NCBI RefSeq assembly: GCF_009734405.1
Contig: NZ_CP046453.1
Coordinates: forward strand, 2,356,001-2,420,000
DNA from: Corynebacterium comes
GTDB taxonomy: Bacteria; Actinomycetota; Actinomycetes; Mycobacteriales; Mycobacteriaceae
DNA length: 64,000 nt
Direction of reading: 5' to 3'
Shown here: positions 34,881 to 42,320 of the stretch, in pieces
Position numbering within the stretch: the stretch's first letter is position 1
Layout: each line of letters starts with the position of its first letter
Position numbers and translations under genes: made by a program
Notes under the pieces: model-generated
What the model was told of the DNA's origin: nothing
Databases searched by the model: none
The model's input: only the letters and a program-made list of their open reading frames with translations

Positions 34881-36293
34881 ATGGCGCGCAAACCCCGATC
34901 CGTCCACACCTGCTCCGAATGCGGGTACTCCTCCGCCAAATGGCTCGGCCGCTGCCCCGAATGCGGCTCCTGGGGAACGCTGGTCGAATCCGCCGTGGCA
35001 CCGAAGGGCGGCGCCGCCGCCTCCGCAGCAGTGTCCGGCGCAGTGCCGCAGGGACTGACCCCCGCCTCTCCCGCCACTCCGATCACCCGGATCAGCGGCA
35101 CGGCCGCCACCTCGATGCCCTCCGGCATCGGTGAGCTCGACCGCGTCCTCGGTTCCGGCGTGGTCCCCGGATCCATCGTCCTCATGGCAGGTGAGCCCGG
35201 CGTGGGCAAGTCCACGCTGCTCCTGGAGGTCGCGAGCCGATGGGCGTCCCAGCCCGCGGCCGACGGGACGGGAACGCGCAAGGCGCTGTACGTCACTGCG
35301 GAGGAGTCCGTCGGCCAGGTCCGCGTCCGCGCCGAACGCACCGACGCACTGAAGGACACCCTGTACCTGGCGGCCGAATCCAACCTGGACGTGGTGTTCG
35401 GGCACGTGGAACAGCTCAAGCCCTCGCTGCTGATCGTGGACTCCGTCCAGACGATGCACGCACCGGGCGTCGAGGGGGTCGCCGGTGGCGTGGCCCAGTC
35501 ACGCGCTGTCACCGCTGCCCTGACCACCCTGGCAAAGACCTCGGGGATCCCCATTCTGCTGGTCGGCCACGTGACCAAGGACGGCAACGTCGCCGGTCCC
35601 CGTGTCCTCGAGCACCTGGTGGACGTGGTGCTCAACTTCGAGGGTGACCGCCAGTCCTCCCTGCGAATGCTCCGCGGCATCAAGAACCGGTTCGGCGCCA
35701 CCGATGAGGTCGGTTGCTTCGAGCAGACAGCCGAGGGGATCCGGGAGGTCCCTGACCCTTCCGGGCTGTTCCTCTCCCACCGCGGGCGTACCCCCGACGG
35801 CTCCGCCGTGACCGTTGCGATGGACGGCGTACGCCCCCTGCTCGCAGAGGTCCAGGCCCTGACCGTCGACCCGGTGGCCAAGAACCCCCGACGGGTGGTT
35901 ACGGGCCTGGACACCAACCGGGTGCCCATGGTGCTCGCCGTCCTCCAGGCCCGCGCCGGCGAGCGCACCAACGAGAAGGACGCCTACGTGGCCACCGTCG
36001 GCGGCGTGCGCATCACGGAGACCGCCACCGACCTCGCGGTCGCGCTGGCCACCTGGTCCTCGCTCCACGAGCAGCCCCTCCCGGAGAAGACCATCGTCAT
36101 CGGGGAGGTGGGACTGGCCGGGGAACTGCGCCGCGTTCCCAACCTCGGCCGTCGCCTGGCGGAGGCCGCCCGGCTGGGTTATGAATACGCCGTCGTCCCC
36201 GAGGGTGAAACCCTGAATATCCCGGGCCTGCGGATTGCGCAGGCGGGCACGCTCCTCGAGGCCATCGGCCTGGTGTCGCCCCGACGCGGGTAG
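34881..36293 (+). CDS. radA: DNA repair ATPase/helicase RadA (Sms)
   Basis: A 470-residue recombination protein driving branch migration of D-loops. Domains in order: a zinc finger with C11, C14, C25 and C28 (CSECGYSSAKW, CPECGSWG), a RecA-like ATPase with Walker A GEPGVGKS (Lys110) and the LLIVDSVQTM strand, the RadA-specific KNRFG motif (IKNRFGATDEVGCFE), and a Lon-like C-terminal domain (VGGVRITETATDLAVALA, VIGEVGLAGELRRV). It is followed at 48 bp by disA, whose product RadA is known to partner in other bacteria. Confidence 0.97.
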   Translation: MARKPRSVHTCSECGYSSAKWLGRCPECGSWGTLVESAVAPKGGAAASAAVSGAVPQGLTPASPATPITRISGTAATSMPSGIGELDRVLGSGVVPGSIVLMAGEPGVGKSTLLLEVASRWASQPAADGTGTRKALYVTAEESVGQVRVRAERTDALKDTLYLAAESNLDVVFGHVEQLKPSLLIVDSVQTMHAPGVEGVAGGVAQSRAVTAALTTLAKTSGIPILLVGHVTKDGNVAGPRVLEHLVDVVLNFEGDRQSSLRMLRGIKNRFGATDEVGCFEQTAEGIREVPDPSGLFLSHRGRTPDGSAVTVAMDGVRPLLAEVQALTVDPVAKNPRRVVTGLDTNRVPMVLAVLQARAGERTNEKDAYVATVGGVRITETATDLAVALATWSSLHEQPLPEKTIVIGEVGLAGELRRVPNLGRRLAEAARLGYEYAVVPEGETLNIPGLRIAQAGTLLEAIGLVSPRRG

Positions 36294-36326
36294 CGTGGCC
36301 CACCGCGACCACACCAGTCACGGCAG

Positions 36327-36332
36327 TAGAAT
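36327..36332 (+). promoter_or_regulatory. -10 box of disA
   Basis: TAGAAT ends 8 bases before the ATG at 36341, suggesting a leaderless disA transcript in addition to read-through from radA. Confidence 0.5.
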
Positions 36333-36340
36333 CATTCCTC

Positions 36341-37408
36341 ATGACTTCTGCCACCGGCTCCCCTACGCCCGCCACCCTGCGGGAAACCCTCCAGCATCTG
36401 GCTCCCGGCACGGAGCTGCGGGACAGTCTCGACAGGATTGTGCGGGGACGCACGGGAGCGCTCATCGTCATCGGCGACGGTCCCGAGGTCACCGACCTGT
36501 GTGACGGCGGCATCGAGTTCGATGTGCCCTTCGCCCCGACCCGGCTGCGGGAACTGTGCAAGATGGACGGAGCGGTGATCCTGTGCGATGACGGTTCGCG
36601 GATCAGGCGGGCCAATGTGCAGGTGGTGCCGTCGCCGAGCTTCTCGACGTCGGAAAGCGGGACCCGCCACCGCTCCGCCGAGCGCACGGCACTGCAGTCG
36701 GGGCGTCCGGTCATCGCGGTGAGCCAGTCGATGAACGTGATCACCCTCTACGTCGAGGGCCAGCGGTATGTGCTGGACAGCCCGGCGACGATTCTCACGC
36801 GGGCGAACCAGGCGATCGGCACCCTGGAGCGCTACCGCTCGCGTCTGGATCACGCGAATCAGCGACTGTTCGTCTCGGAGATCAACAATTACGCCACGGT
36901 CGCCGATGTGGTGGCCGTGATGCAGCGGGAGCTGCTGGTCAAACGCGTCGGCATCGAACTCGACCAGAACGTCCTCGAGCTGGGCACCGACGGCCGCCAG
37001 CTCAACCTCCAGCTGACGGAGCTGCGGGGCGACAACGACCGCCAGATCGACCTGCTCATCCGCGACTATCTGGTGGCCGAGGGGCCGCCGTCCGACGAGG
37101 ACGTCAAGGAGGCGACCCTGGCGCTCGATGCGCTCGCCGACGCCGATCTGCTCAAGCCCACCAACGTCGCCCGGATCCTGGGGCTGCCGGCGACGGAGGA
37201 GTCGCTGACGCAGTGGATCGTCCCGCGTGGCTACCGCGTGCTCAGCCGGGTGCCGCGGGTGCAGATGTTCCTCAAGCACAAGATCATCACGGCGCTCGGT
37301 GATGTGAAGGCGTTGCTGGCCGCCTCGGAGGAGGAGCTGGCCGAGATCGATAACGTGGGCAACCTGTGGGCCCGCCACGTCCATGAGGGGCTGACCCGGC
37401 TGACCTGA
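36341..37408 (+). CDS. disA: DNA-integrity scanning diadenylate cyclase
   Basis: Makes cyclic di-AMP from two ATP and pauses at branched DNA; 355 residues. The DAC domain has the two signatures DGA (76-78) and RHRSAER (109-115). A helical linker follows, and residues about 285-355 form a helix-hairpin-helix DNA-binding domain (LASEEELAEIDNVGNLWARH-like end). It is the only c-di-AMP synthase visible in the window. The neighbours radA, carD and mutY make this a genome-maintenance block. Confidence 0.96.
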   Translation: MTSATGSPTPATLRETLQHLAPGTELRDSLDRIVRGRTGALIVIGDGPEVTDLCDGGIEFDVPFAPTRLRELCKMDGAVILCDDGSRIRRANVQVVPSPSFSTSESGTRHRSAERTALQSGRPVIAVSQSMNVITLYVEGQRYVLDSPATILTRANQAIGTLERYRSRLDHANQRLFVSEINNYATVADVVAVMQRELLVKRVGIELDQNVLELGTDGRQLNLQLTELRGDNDRQIDLLIRDYLVAEGPPSDEDVKEATLALDALADADLLKPTNVARILGLPATEESLTQWIVPRGYRVLSRVPRVQMFLKHKIITALGDVKALLAASEEELAEIDNVGNLWARHVHEGLTRLT

Positions 37409-38098
37409 TCAACCCAGATTGAAGGTGTGCGCGTCGGAGGGGTTGTCACCGATGACCGCATGGAGGAAGAAGGCGCCGGTGCCCACGTCCTGGCGGTTGG
37501 AGCACTGGCCCGGCTGAGAGCCGAGGCGCGACCAGACGGCCTGGAAACGGCGTTCATCACCGGCATCGAAAGTTTCCTCACCGGTCAGGATCGAGGGGAA
37601 GCAGTCGGTGTCCGCCCAGACGCGTGCGTTGGACTCCAGGTTGTAGACCTCGAAACGCAGCTGGTCCTCATCGAGGTTGATCTCACAGTCGGCCTCGGTG
37701 GGGTTGGTAACGGTCATGTAGAACGTGGGCTGGACGCCGGGGCTGTAGGAGGGGCGGTCGGAGGACGCCACGACCCGCAGGTCCGAGAGTTCACAGGCGT
37801 CCCGGCCCGCTGCCCGGGGCTCTTCGCTCTCCGACGCCTCGGTGGTCTTCGTCTCCGGAGCCTCGGTCTCCGAGGTGGTGTCCGCCTCCGATGTCGTCGC
37901 AGTCGTCGAGCTCATGGCTGCGGCAGTCGCGGTGCTCGTCGGGGTGGGAGTCGCGGCCCCCTCATCGTCGCCTCCGCCGGCGGAGGCCACCAGCCCCCAG
38001 ACCAGCAGTCCTACGAGCACGAGGATCGCCACGGCCGCGGCGACGCGGCGGCGGACGTAGATCTCTTCGGGAAGTCGGCGGGAGCTGCTGTTGGTCAC
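37409..38098 (-). CDS. Single-pass membrane protein with Thr/Ser linker (Rv3587c-like)
   Basis: 229 residues. A basic cytoplasmic N-terminus is followed by one TM helix (AVAILVLVGLLVWGLVASAG), a low-complexity linker of Thr/Ser/Glu/Ala (about 55-100), and an extracellular Ig-like domain with four cysteines (DACELSDLRVV, EADCEINLDE, DTDCFPSI, GQCSNRQ). The position between disA and carbonic anhydrase equals that of M. tuberculosis Rv3587c. The start GTG 38098 is set by TAGAGT (38111-38106) 7 bases upstream; GTG codons at 38107 and 38104 fall inside or next to that box. Function unknown. Confidence 0.78.
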   Translation of the reverse strand: MTNSSSRRLPEEIYVRRRVAAAVAILVLVGLLVWGLVASAGGGDDEGAATPTPTSTATAAAMSSTTATTSEADTTSETEAPETKTTEASESEEPRAAGRDACELSDLRVVASSDRPSYSPGVQPTFYMTVTNPTEADCEINLDEDQLRFEVYNLESNARVWADTDCFPSILTGEETFDAGDERRFQAVWSRLGSQPGQCSNRQDVGTGAFFLHAVIGDNPSDAHTFNLG

Positions 38099-38160
38099 AT
38101 CCACCACTCTAATTCCCGTGCTCTGGGACGGGGGTGAACCTGGGCTCCCCGCGTGTCCTG

Positions 38161-38784
38161 CTACTCGACGCCGTCGGAGATGACGTGCTCGACGGAGCCG
38201 TCCGAGAGCTTGTAGCGCAGGCCGACGATGCCGCAGCTGCCCTCCGCGATGCCGGAGCGCAGCGGGGCGAGACGGTGCTTGATCTGCACGACCGTCTCGA
38301 TGATGTGCTGGCGTTCGAAATCATCGCTGCTGTTCATCCCCCGGGCGCGGGCCTCGAGGATGGAGGGGGCGACCTTCTCGATGAGGATCCGCTCCAGCCC
38401 GTTGGGGATCGTCCCCCCGGACAGGGCCTCCGCGGTGGCGGCGACCGCGCCGCAGGATTCATGACCCATGACCACGATCAGTTCCACGCCGAGGGACTTG
38501 ATGGCGTACTCGAGGGAGCCGAGGACACTGGGGTCGAGGATTTCACCGGCGGTGCGGACGACGAAGAGGTCACCCAGGCCGACGTCGAAGATCATCTCGA
38601 CGGGGACACGCGAATCCGAACACGAGAGGACCGCGGCACGGGGATACTGCCCGTCACGCAGCTCGGCGCGACGGACGATGTCCTGGTTCGGGCGTTCCTG
38701 CTGCTGGAGAACGAAGCGTTGGTTTCCGGCCTGCAGAGCATCCCAGACTGCCTGGGGTTCCTTGGCGACATCTTTCAGGGGCAT
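38161..38784 (-). CDS. Beta-carbonic anhydrase
   Basis: Interconverts CO2 and bicarbonate, 207 residues. The zinc ligands are in AVLSCSDSRVP (Cys, Asp) and MGHESCGAV (His, Cys); FDVGLGDLFVVRTAGEIL is typical of the beta class. ATG 38784 has GACAAT (38797-38792) 7 bases upstream. It is divergent from mutY, with the two -10 boxes 11 bp apart. It is the counterpart of mycobacterial CanB (Rv3588c) by position. Confidence 0.93.
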   Translation of the reverse strand: MPLKDVAKEPQAVWDALQAGNQRFVLQQQERPNQDIVRRAELRDGQYPRAAVLSCSDSRVPVEMIFDVGLGDLFVVRTAGEILDPSVLGSLEYAIKSLGVELIVVMGHESCGAVAATAEALSGGTIPNGLERILIEKVAPSILEARARGMNSSDDFERQHIIETVVQIKHRLAPLRSGIAEGSCGIVGLRYKLSDGSVEHVISDGVE

Positions 38785-38791
38785 GACCACG

Positions 38792-38814
38792 ATTGTCGCA
38801 CGGCGGCCTACACT
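38792..38814. promoter_or_regulatory. Divergent -10 boxes of carbonic anhydrase and mutY
   Basis: GACAAT (minus, 38797-38792) and TACACT (plus, 38809-38814) lie 7 and 8 bases from their start codons in a 38-bp divergent gap, so both transcripts should be leaderless and the promoters compete. Confidence 0.45.
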
Positions 38815-38822
38815 CAACCAAC

Positions 38823-39689
38823 ATGTTCGTCTCTCCTCTGTTGACCTGGTTCGACCTCCATGAACGCCCCCTCGCGTGGCGCGAATCGGGAACCAGCGCG
38901 TGGGGCGTCCTGCTCAGCGAGGTCATGAGCCAGCAGACCCCGGTGGCCCGCGTGGAGACGGTATGGCGCGAGTGGATGGCCAGGTGGCCCGACCCGGCGA
39001 CGTTCGCGCAGGCCGCACCAGATGAGGTGCTGCGTGCGTGGGGCAAGCTGGGCTATCCGCGCCGCGCGCTGCGGCTGCTGGAATGCGCGCGGCAGATCGT
39101 GTCGCTTCATGACGGCCGCGTCCCCGACGACGTCGACACGCTCCTGGCCCTGCCGGGAATCGGCGACTACACCGCACGGGCGGTGGCGTGCTTCGCCTAC
39201 GGGAAGAATGTGCCGGTGGTGGACACGAATGTGCGTCGGGTGCACCGGCGGGCGGTGGAGGGGCGCTACCTGTCGGGGGCGGCGTCGAAAAGCGAACTGG
39301 TGGCGGTGGCCGAACTCCTCCCGAAGGACGGCCGCGGCCCACGATTCTCCGCGGCGCTGATGGAGCTCGGCGCGCTGGTCTGCACGGCCACCTCGCCTGC
39401 GTGCACCGAGTGCCCGCTGCGTGCGGGATGCGCCTGGGTGGCGGCCGGCAGCCCGCCGCCGGGGGCGGATGAGCTGGCGAAGAAGAAGGTGCAGAAGTTC
39501 ATCGGCACCGATCGACAGGTGCGCGGGCTGATCATGGACGTCCTGCGCGGCAGTGACGTGGCGGTGCCACAGGCAGCCATCGACGTCGTATGGCCGGACG
39601 GTACGCAGCGCTCACGCGCCCTGTACTCGCTGCTGGAGGACGGACTGGCGGAGCAGGACGACCGGGGCTACTTCCACCTGCCGCGGTAG
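38823..39689 (+). CDS. mutY: A/G-specific adenine DNA glycosylase
   Basis: Removes adenine mispaired with 8-oxoguanine, 288 residues. Catalytic Glu in LLSEVMSQQTPV, helix-hairpin-helix LLALPGIGDYTARAV, catalytic Asp in VPVVDTNVRRVH, and the 4Fe-4S loop C-x6-C-x2-C-x5-C (CTATSPACTECPLRAGC). The C-terminal NUDIX-like recognition domain of E. coli MutY is much reduced here (about 70 residues after the cluster), as in other actinobacteria. Confidence 0.95.
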   Translation: MFVSPLLTWFDLHERPLAWRESGTSAWGVLLSEVMSQQTPVARVETVWREWMARWPDPATFAQAAPDEVLRAWGKLGYPRRALRLLECARQIVSLHDGRVPDDVDTLLALPGIGDYTARAVACFAYGKNVPVVDTNVRRVHRRAVEGRYLSGAASKSELVAVAELLPKDGRGPRFSAALMELGALVCTATSPACTECPLRAGCAWVAAGSPPPGADELAKKKVQKFIGTDRQVRGLIMDVLRGSDVAVPQAAIDVVWPDGTQRSRALYSLLEDGLAEQDDRGYFHLPR

Positions 39690-39838
39690 TTCAGGCCACC
39701 GGGCAGGTCCAGCCAGATGCCGCCGCGGCTGTTGATGGTCACCGGGCCGATGCGGGTGGAGGCCGACGCCCCGGAACCCGAGAGGTTCAGCCAGCTGTTC
39801 CTGCCCAGCTTCTTGCGCTTGCGATAGGTGATTCCCAC
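39668..39838 (-). CDS. 56-residue DUF4236 protein
   Basis: A very small gene, tail to tail with mutY and overlapping its last 22 bases. It reads GITYRKRKKLGRNSWLNLSG, then SGASASTRIGPVTINSRGG and ends GLNYRGRWK; this is the DUF4236 pattern (TYRKR-KLG-NLS-SG-S-S-R-G). GTG 39838 has AAGGAGATC 8 bases upstream, an excellent ribosome site. Function unknown. Confidence 0.8.
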   Translation of the reverse strand: MGITYRKRKKLGRNSWLNLSGSGASASTRIGPVTINSRGGIWLDLPGGLNYRGRWK

Positions 39839-39917
39839 GGTGTCTGATCTCCTTCTCGGTCACGGTGCTGGAAACGTGTTCCTGAGTATAGGGGTCTTCT
39901 GACCCTGCCTGCCGGAT

Positions 39918-40892
39918 TCACTCCCCGCCCAACTTCTCCAGAACATCCGTCTCGGCGGGGTCCCCGTCAAAGATGGACCCGGTTGTCCTCGCACTCAATC
40001 GGGCGCGGACGAGCCTGTAGGCGTCGTGCGGCAGCGGGTAGTGGTACGCCAGGGGAACCACTGCCTCGACGTGGGTGACATAGTGATTCATGAAGTCGTT
40101 GACCCTGGCCTCACGGAGCGAGTCCGTGGCCACGTAGACGAACAGCGGACGGGACAGCGGATACCGACCGTCCTGCGTGTTCTCCCTGGTGGGGGCCACC
40201 CTCTCGACGGCGAGGTTCTTCAGTTCGCGTCGGATCTCGCCGTCAGTGGCCAGATAGTTGCCCACCTCCATGAAACCGATCCCGTTGGGATCCTCTGCGA
40301 TCCACGCGCTGAGCTGATCAATCTCGTCGGTTGCCTGGTAGTCCCTCCGGATCCGACCCTCCTCACCGAGGAGCCGGTCCCTGAAGAACTCCAACGTCCC
40401 CGAACCCTCCGGCCGACCGTAGAGTCCGATCTCCTCATCCGGCCAGGCGGGGTTGAGATCGGACCATCGTCTCACCGTGCTGTCCGCCGACCACAGGTCC
40501 TCGAGCTGGGCCAGCGAGAGATCATCGACGACATCCAGGCCATCGTTGACCACAAGGGTCACGGCACCCAGCGCTACGGGCAGCTCAATGTAGTCGACCC
40601 CGTTGTCCTGGCACATCCGCTGGTAATCCACGGTGGCGGCCCGGCCGGGGATGGGGATCGAGGCATTGTTGATGTCGGTCTCTCCCCGGCAGAACCGGTC
40701 GAAGCCGTCGGTGGTGCCTTCCGCCGTGATCTCCACGCGGGCCCCGGCCTGGTGTGCCATAGTCTCGGTGATCGGTTCAACGGAGGCCGAACCGGAGATG
40801 AGGATCGGCGGCTCGTCGGTTGCCGTGGCGCAGGCGGACAGCGAGACACCGACGAGGACGATTGCGCAGGACAGGGCGAACATGTTCTTCAT
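39918..40892 (-). CDS. PstS-like phosphate-binding lipoprotein
   Basis: A 324-residue exported solute-binding protein. The signal peptide ends in VSLSACATA (lipobox). The mature domain follows the PstS/PBP-like fold: ILISGSASVEPITETMAHQA, GETDINNASIPIPG, LWSADSTVRRWSDLNPAWPD, GRPEGSGTLEFFRDRL and IGFMEVGNYLA. These Ser/Asp-rich loops usually hold phosphate. It starts 3 bases after the stop of the Na/Pi cotransporter gene, so they form an operon; no PstC/A/B genes are adjacent. Phosphate specificity is inferred. Confidence 0.83.
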   Translation of the reverse strand: MKNMFALSCAIVLVGVSLSACATATDEPPILISGSASVEPITETMAHQAGARVEITAEGTTDGFDRFCRGETDINNASIPIPGRAATVDYQRMCQDNGVDYIELPVALGAVTLVVNDGLDVVDDLSLAQLEDLWSADSTVRRWSDLNPAWPDEEIGLYGRPEGSGTLEFFRDRLLGEEGRIRRDYQATDEIDQLSAWIAEDPNGIGFMEVGNYLATDGEIRRELKNLAVERVAPTRENTQDGRYPLSRPLFVYVATDSLREARVNDFMNHYVTHVEAVVPLAYHYPLPHDAYRLVRARLSARTTGSIFDGDPAETDVLEKLGGE

Positions 40893-40895
40893 TGC

Positions 40896-42143
40896 TCAGA
40901 GCACCACCGTAAAAAGGATGAGCGTGCCGGGGATGATCAGGAACACCAGGAGAATCCAGCCCACAATGTACAGCGTATTCTCTGTGCCGAGTCTGGCGAG
41001 GAATGAAGCAGCCCTCGGTGGGAGCTTCCGGAGCCCCGGGGTGAGCAGGATCAGGGTTGCAGCCATCAGGTTGTAGAGCAGGTGGACCAGCGCCGCCTGA
41101 AGCGCCGCCTGTCCCTCGATGCCGCTGAACCCGAAGGCGGCGATCAGAGCGGTCACGGTGGTACCGATGTTGGCGCCGACGACAAAGTGGAAGATCTGCT
41201 GCAGACTGAACTTGCCCGTGGCCGCGAACGGCACCGCCAACGAGGTCGTGGTGGTCGAGGACTGGACCAGCATGGTGACGAAAGCCCCGGAGAGAACGCC
41301 CGTCAGTGCGCCGCGGCCGATCGCATAGTCGAAGACCCTCTGCGCCCTGCCCACCAGCAGCTCCTTGAGCATCCTGCTGATCAGGGTGATCACCGCGAGG
41401 ATCAGCAGGACACCCACCACCACAAGAGTGACGCCGCCGGTCACCTTGTCCAGGGGCGAGACCGCCCACTCCAGCAGGAGCACACCCGGCTTGGTCAGGT
41501 AGCCCACGCCGGTGCCCACGCCCTCAAAGACCCGACCCACGGGACCGGATTCCTCCCCCGAGACGTTCCCGGACACCCGGCCGGAGAGCCGTTGGAGCGG
41601 AGAGAACGCCAGTTCGAGGGGAAAGAAGATCAGCACAGAGAGCATGTTGTACATGTCATGCACGCTGGCTGCGGCGTAACCGCGGCGGAACATCTCCTTG
41701 TCCTTGGCCATCGCCAGAGCGACCAGCTGGGCCGTCAACGTGGTGCCCACGTTCGCTCCGAAGAGGATGGGGATGGCGATGTGGATCGGCAGACCCCCCG
41801 CGACCAGCCCCACGGTGATCGACGTGGTGGTCGTGGAGGACTGGGTGAGCACCGTCGCCAGAACACCGATCATCAGTCCGATGAAGGGGTTCTCCGCGAA
41901 CTGGAACAACTGCTCCGCACGATCACCGGCGGCAGTGCGGAAACCTGAACCGATGGCACCGACTGCTGTGATGAGCACCCCGACCGCCACAATGACGACC
42001 GCCCAGTCGATCACTGTCTTCGGGGTGCCGCTCAGCCGGAGGAAGCCGAGCGGATAGCTCCCGCCTTTCACGGCCGGGGCACGGCGGTCGAGGAAGTGGT
42101 CATGGGTCTGCACCTGCATTTCCGAATCGGTGCCGTGCGACAC
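40896..42143 (-). CDS. Na+/phosphate cotransporter (NptA/SLC34 type)
   Basis: A 415-residue symporter with the inverted-repeat architecture of the PNaS family: two QSSTTTTS motifs (LTQSSTTTTSITVGLVAG in the first half, LVQSSTTTTSLAVPFA in the second) and two G-A-N-x-G-T-T segments (GANVGTTLTA, GANIGTTVTA), the Na/Pi binding loops. About 8-9 TM helices, no PhoU tail. GTG 42143 is used, although its ribosome site is poor; ATG 42119 is possible. TAGAAT at 42241-42236 is a -10 candidate. It is the first gene of the operon with the PstS-like lipoprotein. Confidence 0.87.
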   Translation of the reverse strand: MSHGTDSEMQVQTHDHFLDRRAPAVKGGSYPLGFLRLSGTPKTVIDWAVVIVAVGVLITAVGAIGSGFRTAAGDRAEQLFQFAENPFIGLMIGVLATVLTQSSTTTTSITVGLVAGGLPIHIAIPILFGANVGTTLTAQLVALAMAKDKEMFRRGYAAASVHDMYNMLSVLIFFPLELAFSPLQRLSGRVSGNVSGEESGPVGRVFEGVGTGVGYLTKPGVLLLEWAVSPLDKVTGGVTLVVVGVLLILAVITLISRMLKELLVGRAQRVFDYAIGRGALTGVLSGAFVTMLVQSSTTTTSLAVPFAATGKFSLQQIFHFVVGANIGTTVTALIAAFGFSGIEGQAALQAALVHLLYNLMAATLILLTPGLRKLPPRAASFLARLGTENTLYIVGWILLVFLIIPGTLILFTVVL

Positions 42144-42251
42144 TCCAGCATCAGAGTCGCGGACGCCCGCTCAACGTCGAACCCACCTGGAAGCTGGCAT
42201 TTCCTTGGAACAGAGCACATCGAAACCTGGGAAAATTCTAACACGCAGAAA

Positions 42252-42304
42252 CGCGTCCGCCCTCCCCATTCCGGTCAGTACCGGGATGGGGAGGGCTGGA
42301 CGCG
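42252..42304 (-). terminator. Terminator of clpC
   Basis: A long hairpin with arms CGCGTCC (42252-42258) and GGACGCG (42298-42304) continuing inward as CCCTCCCCAT paired with ATGGGGAGGG and a CCGG/CCGG top. Only one mismatch and one bulge. It lies 17 bases past the clpC stop; the U-tract (GTTTCTG) is short. Confidence 0.7.
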
Positions 42305-42320
42305 GGCGCCTCAGATACCG

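Noticed and set aside
34190..35971. A 593-residue minus-strand frame over radA and the LpqE-like gene
   Set aside because: Low-complexity translation without family signals; it runs through two well-supported plus-strand genes and a terminator.
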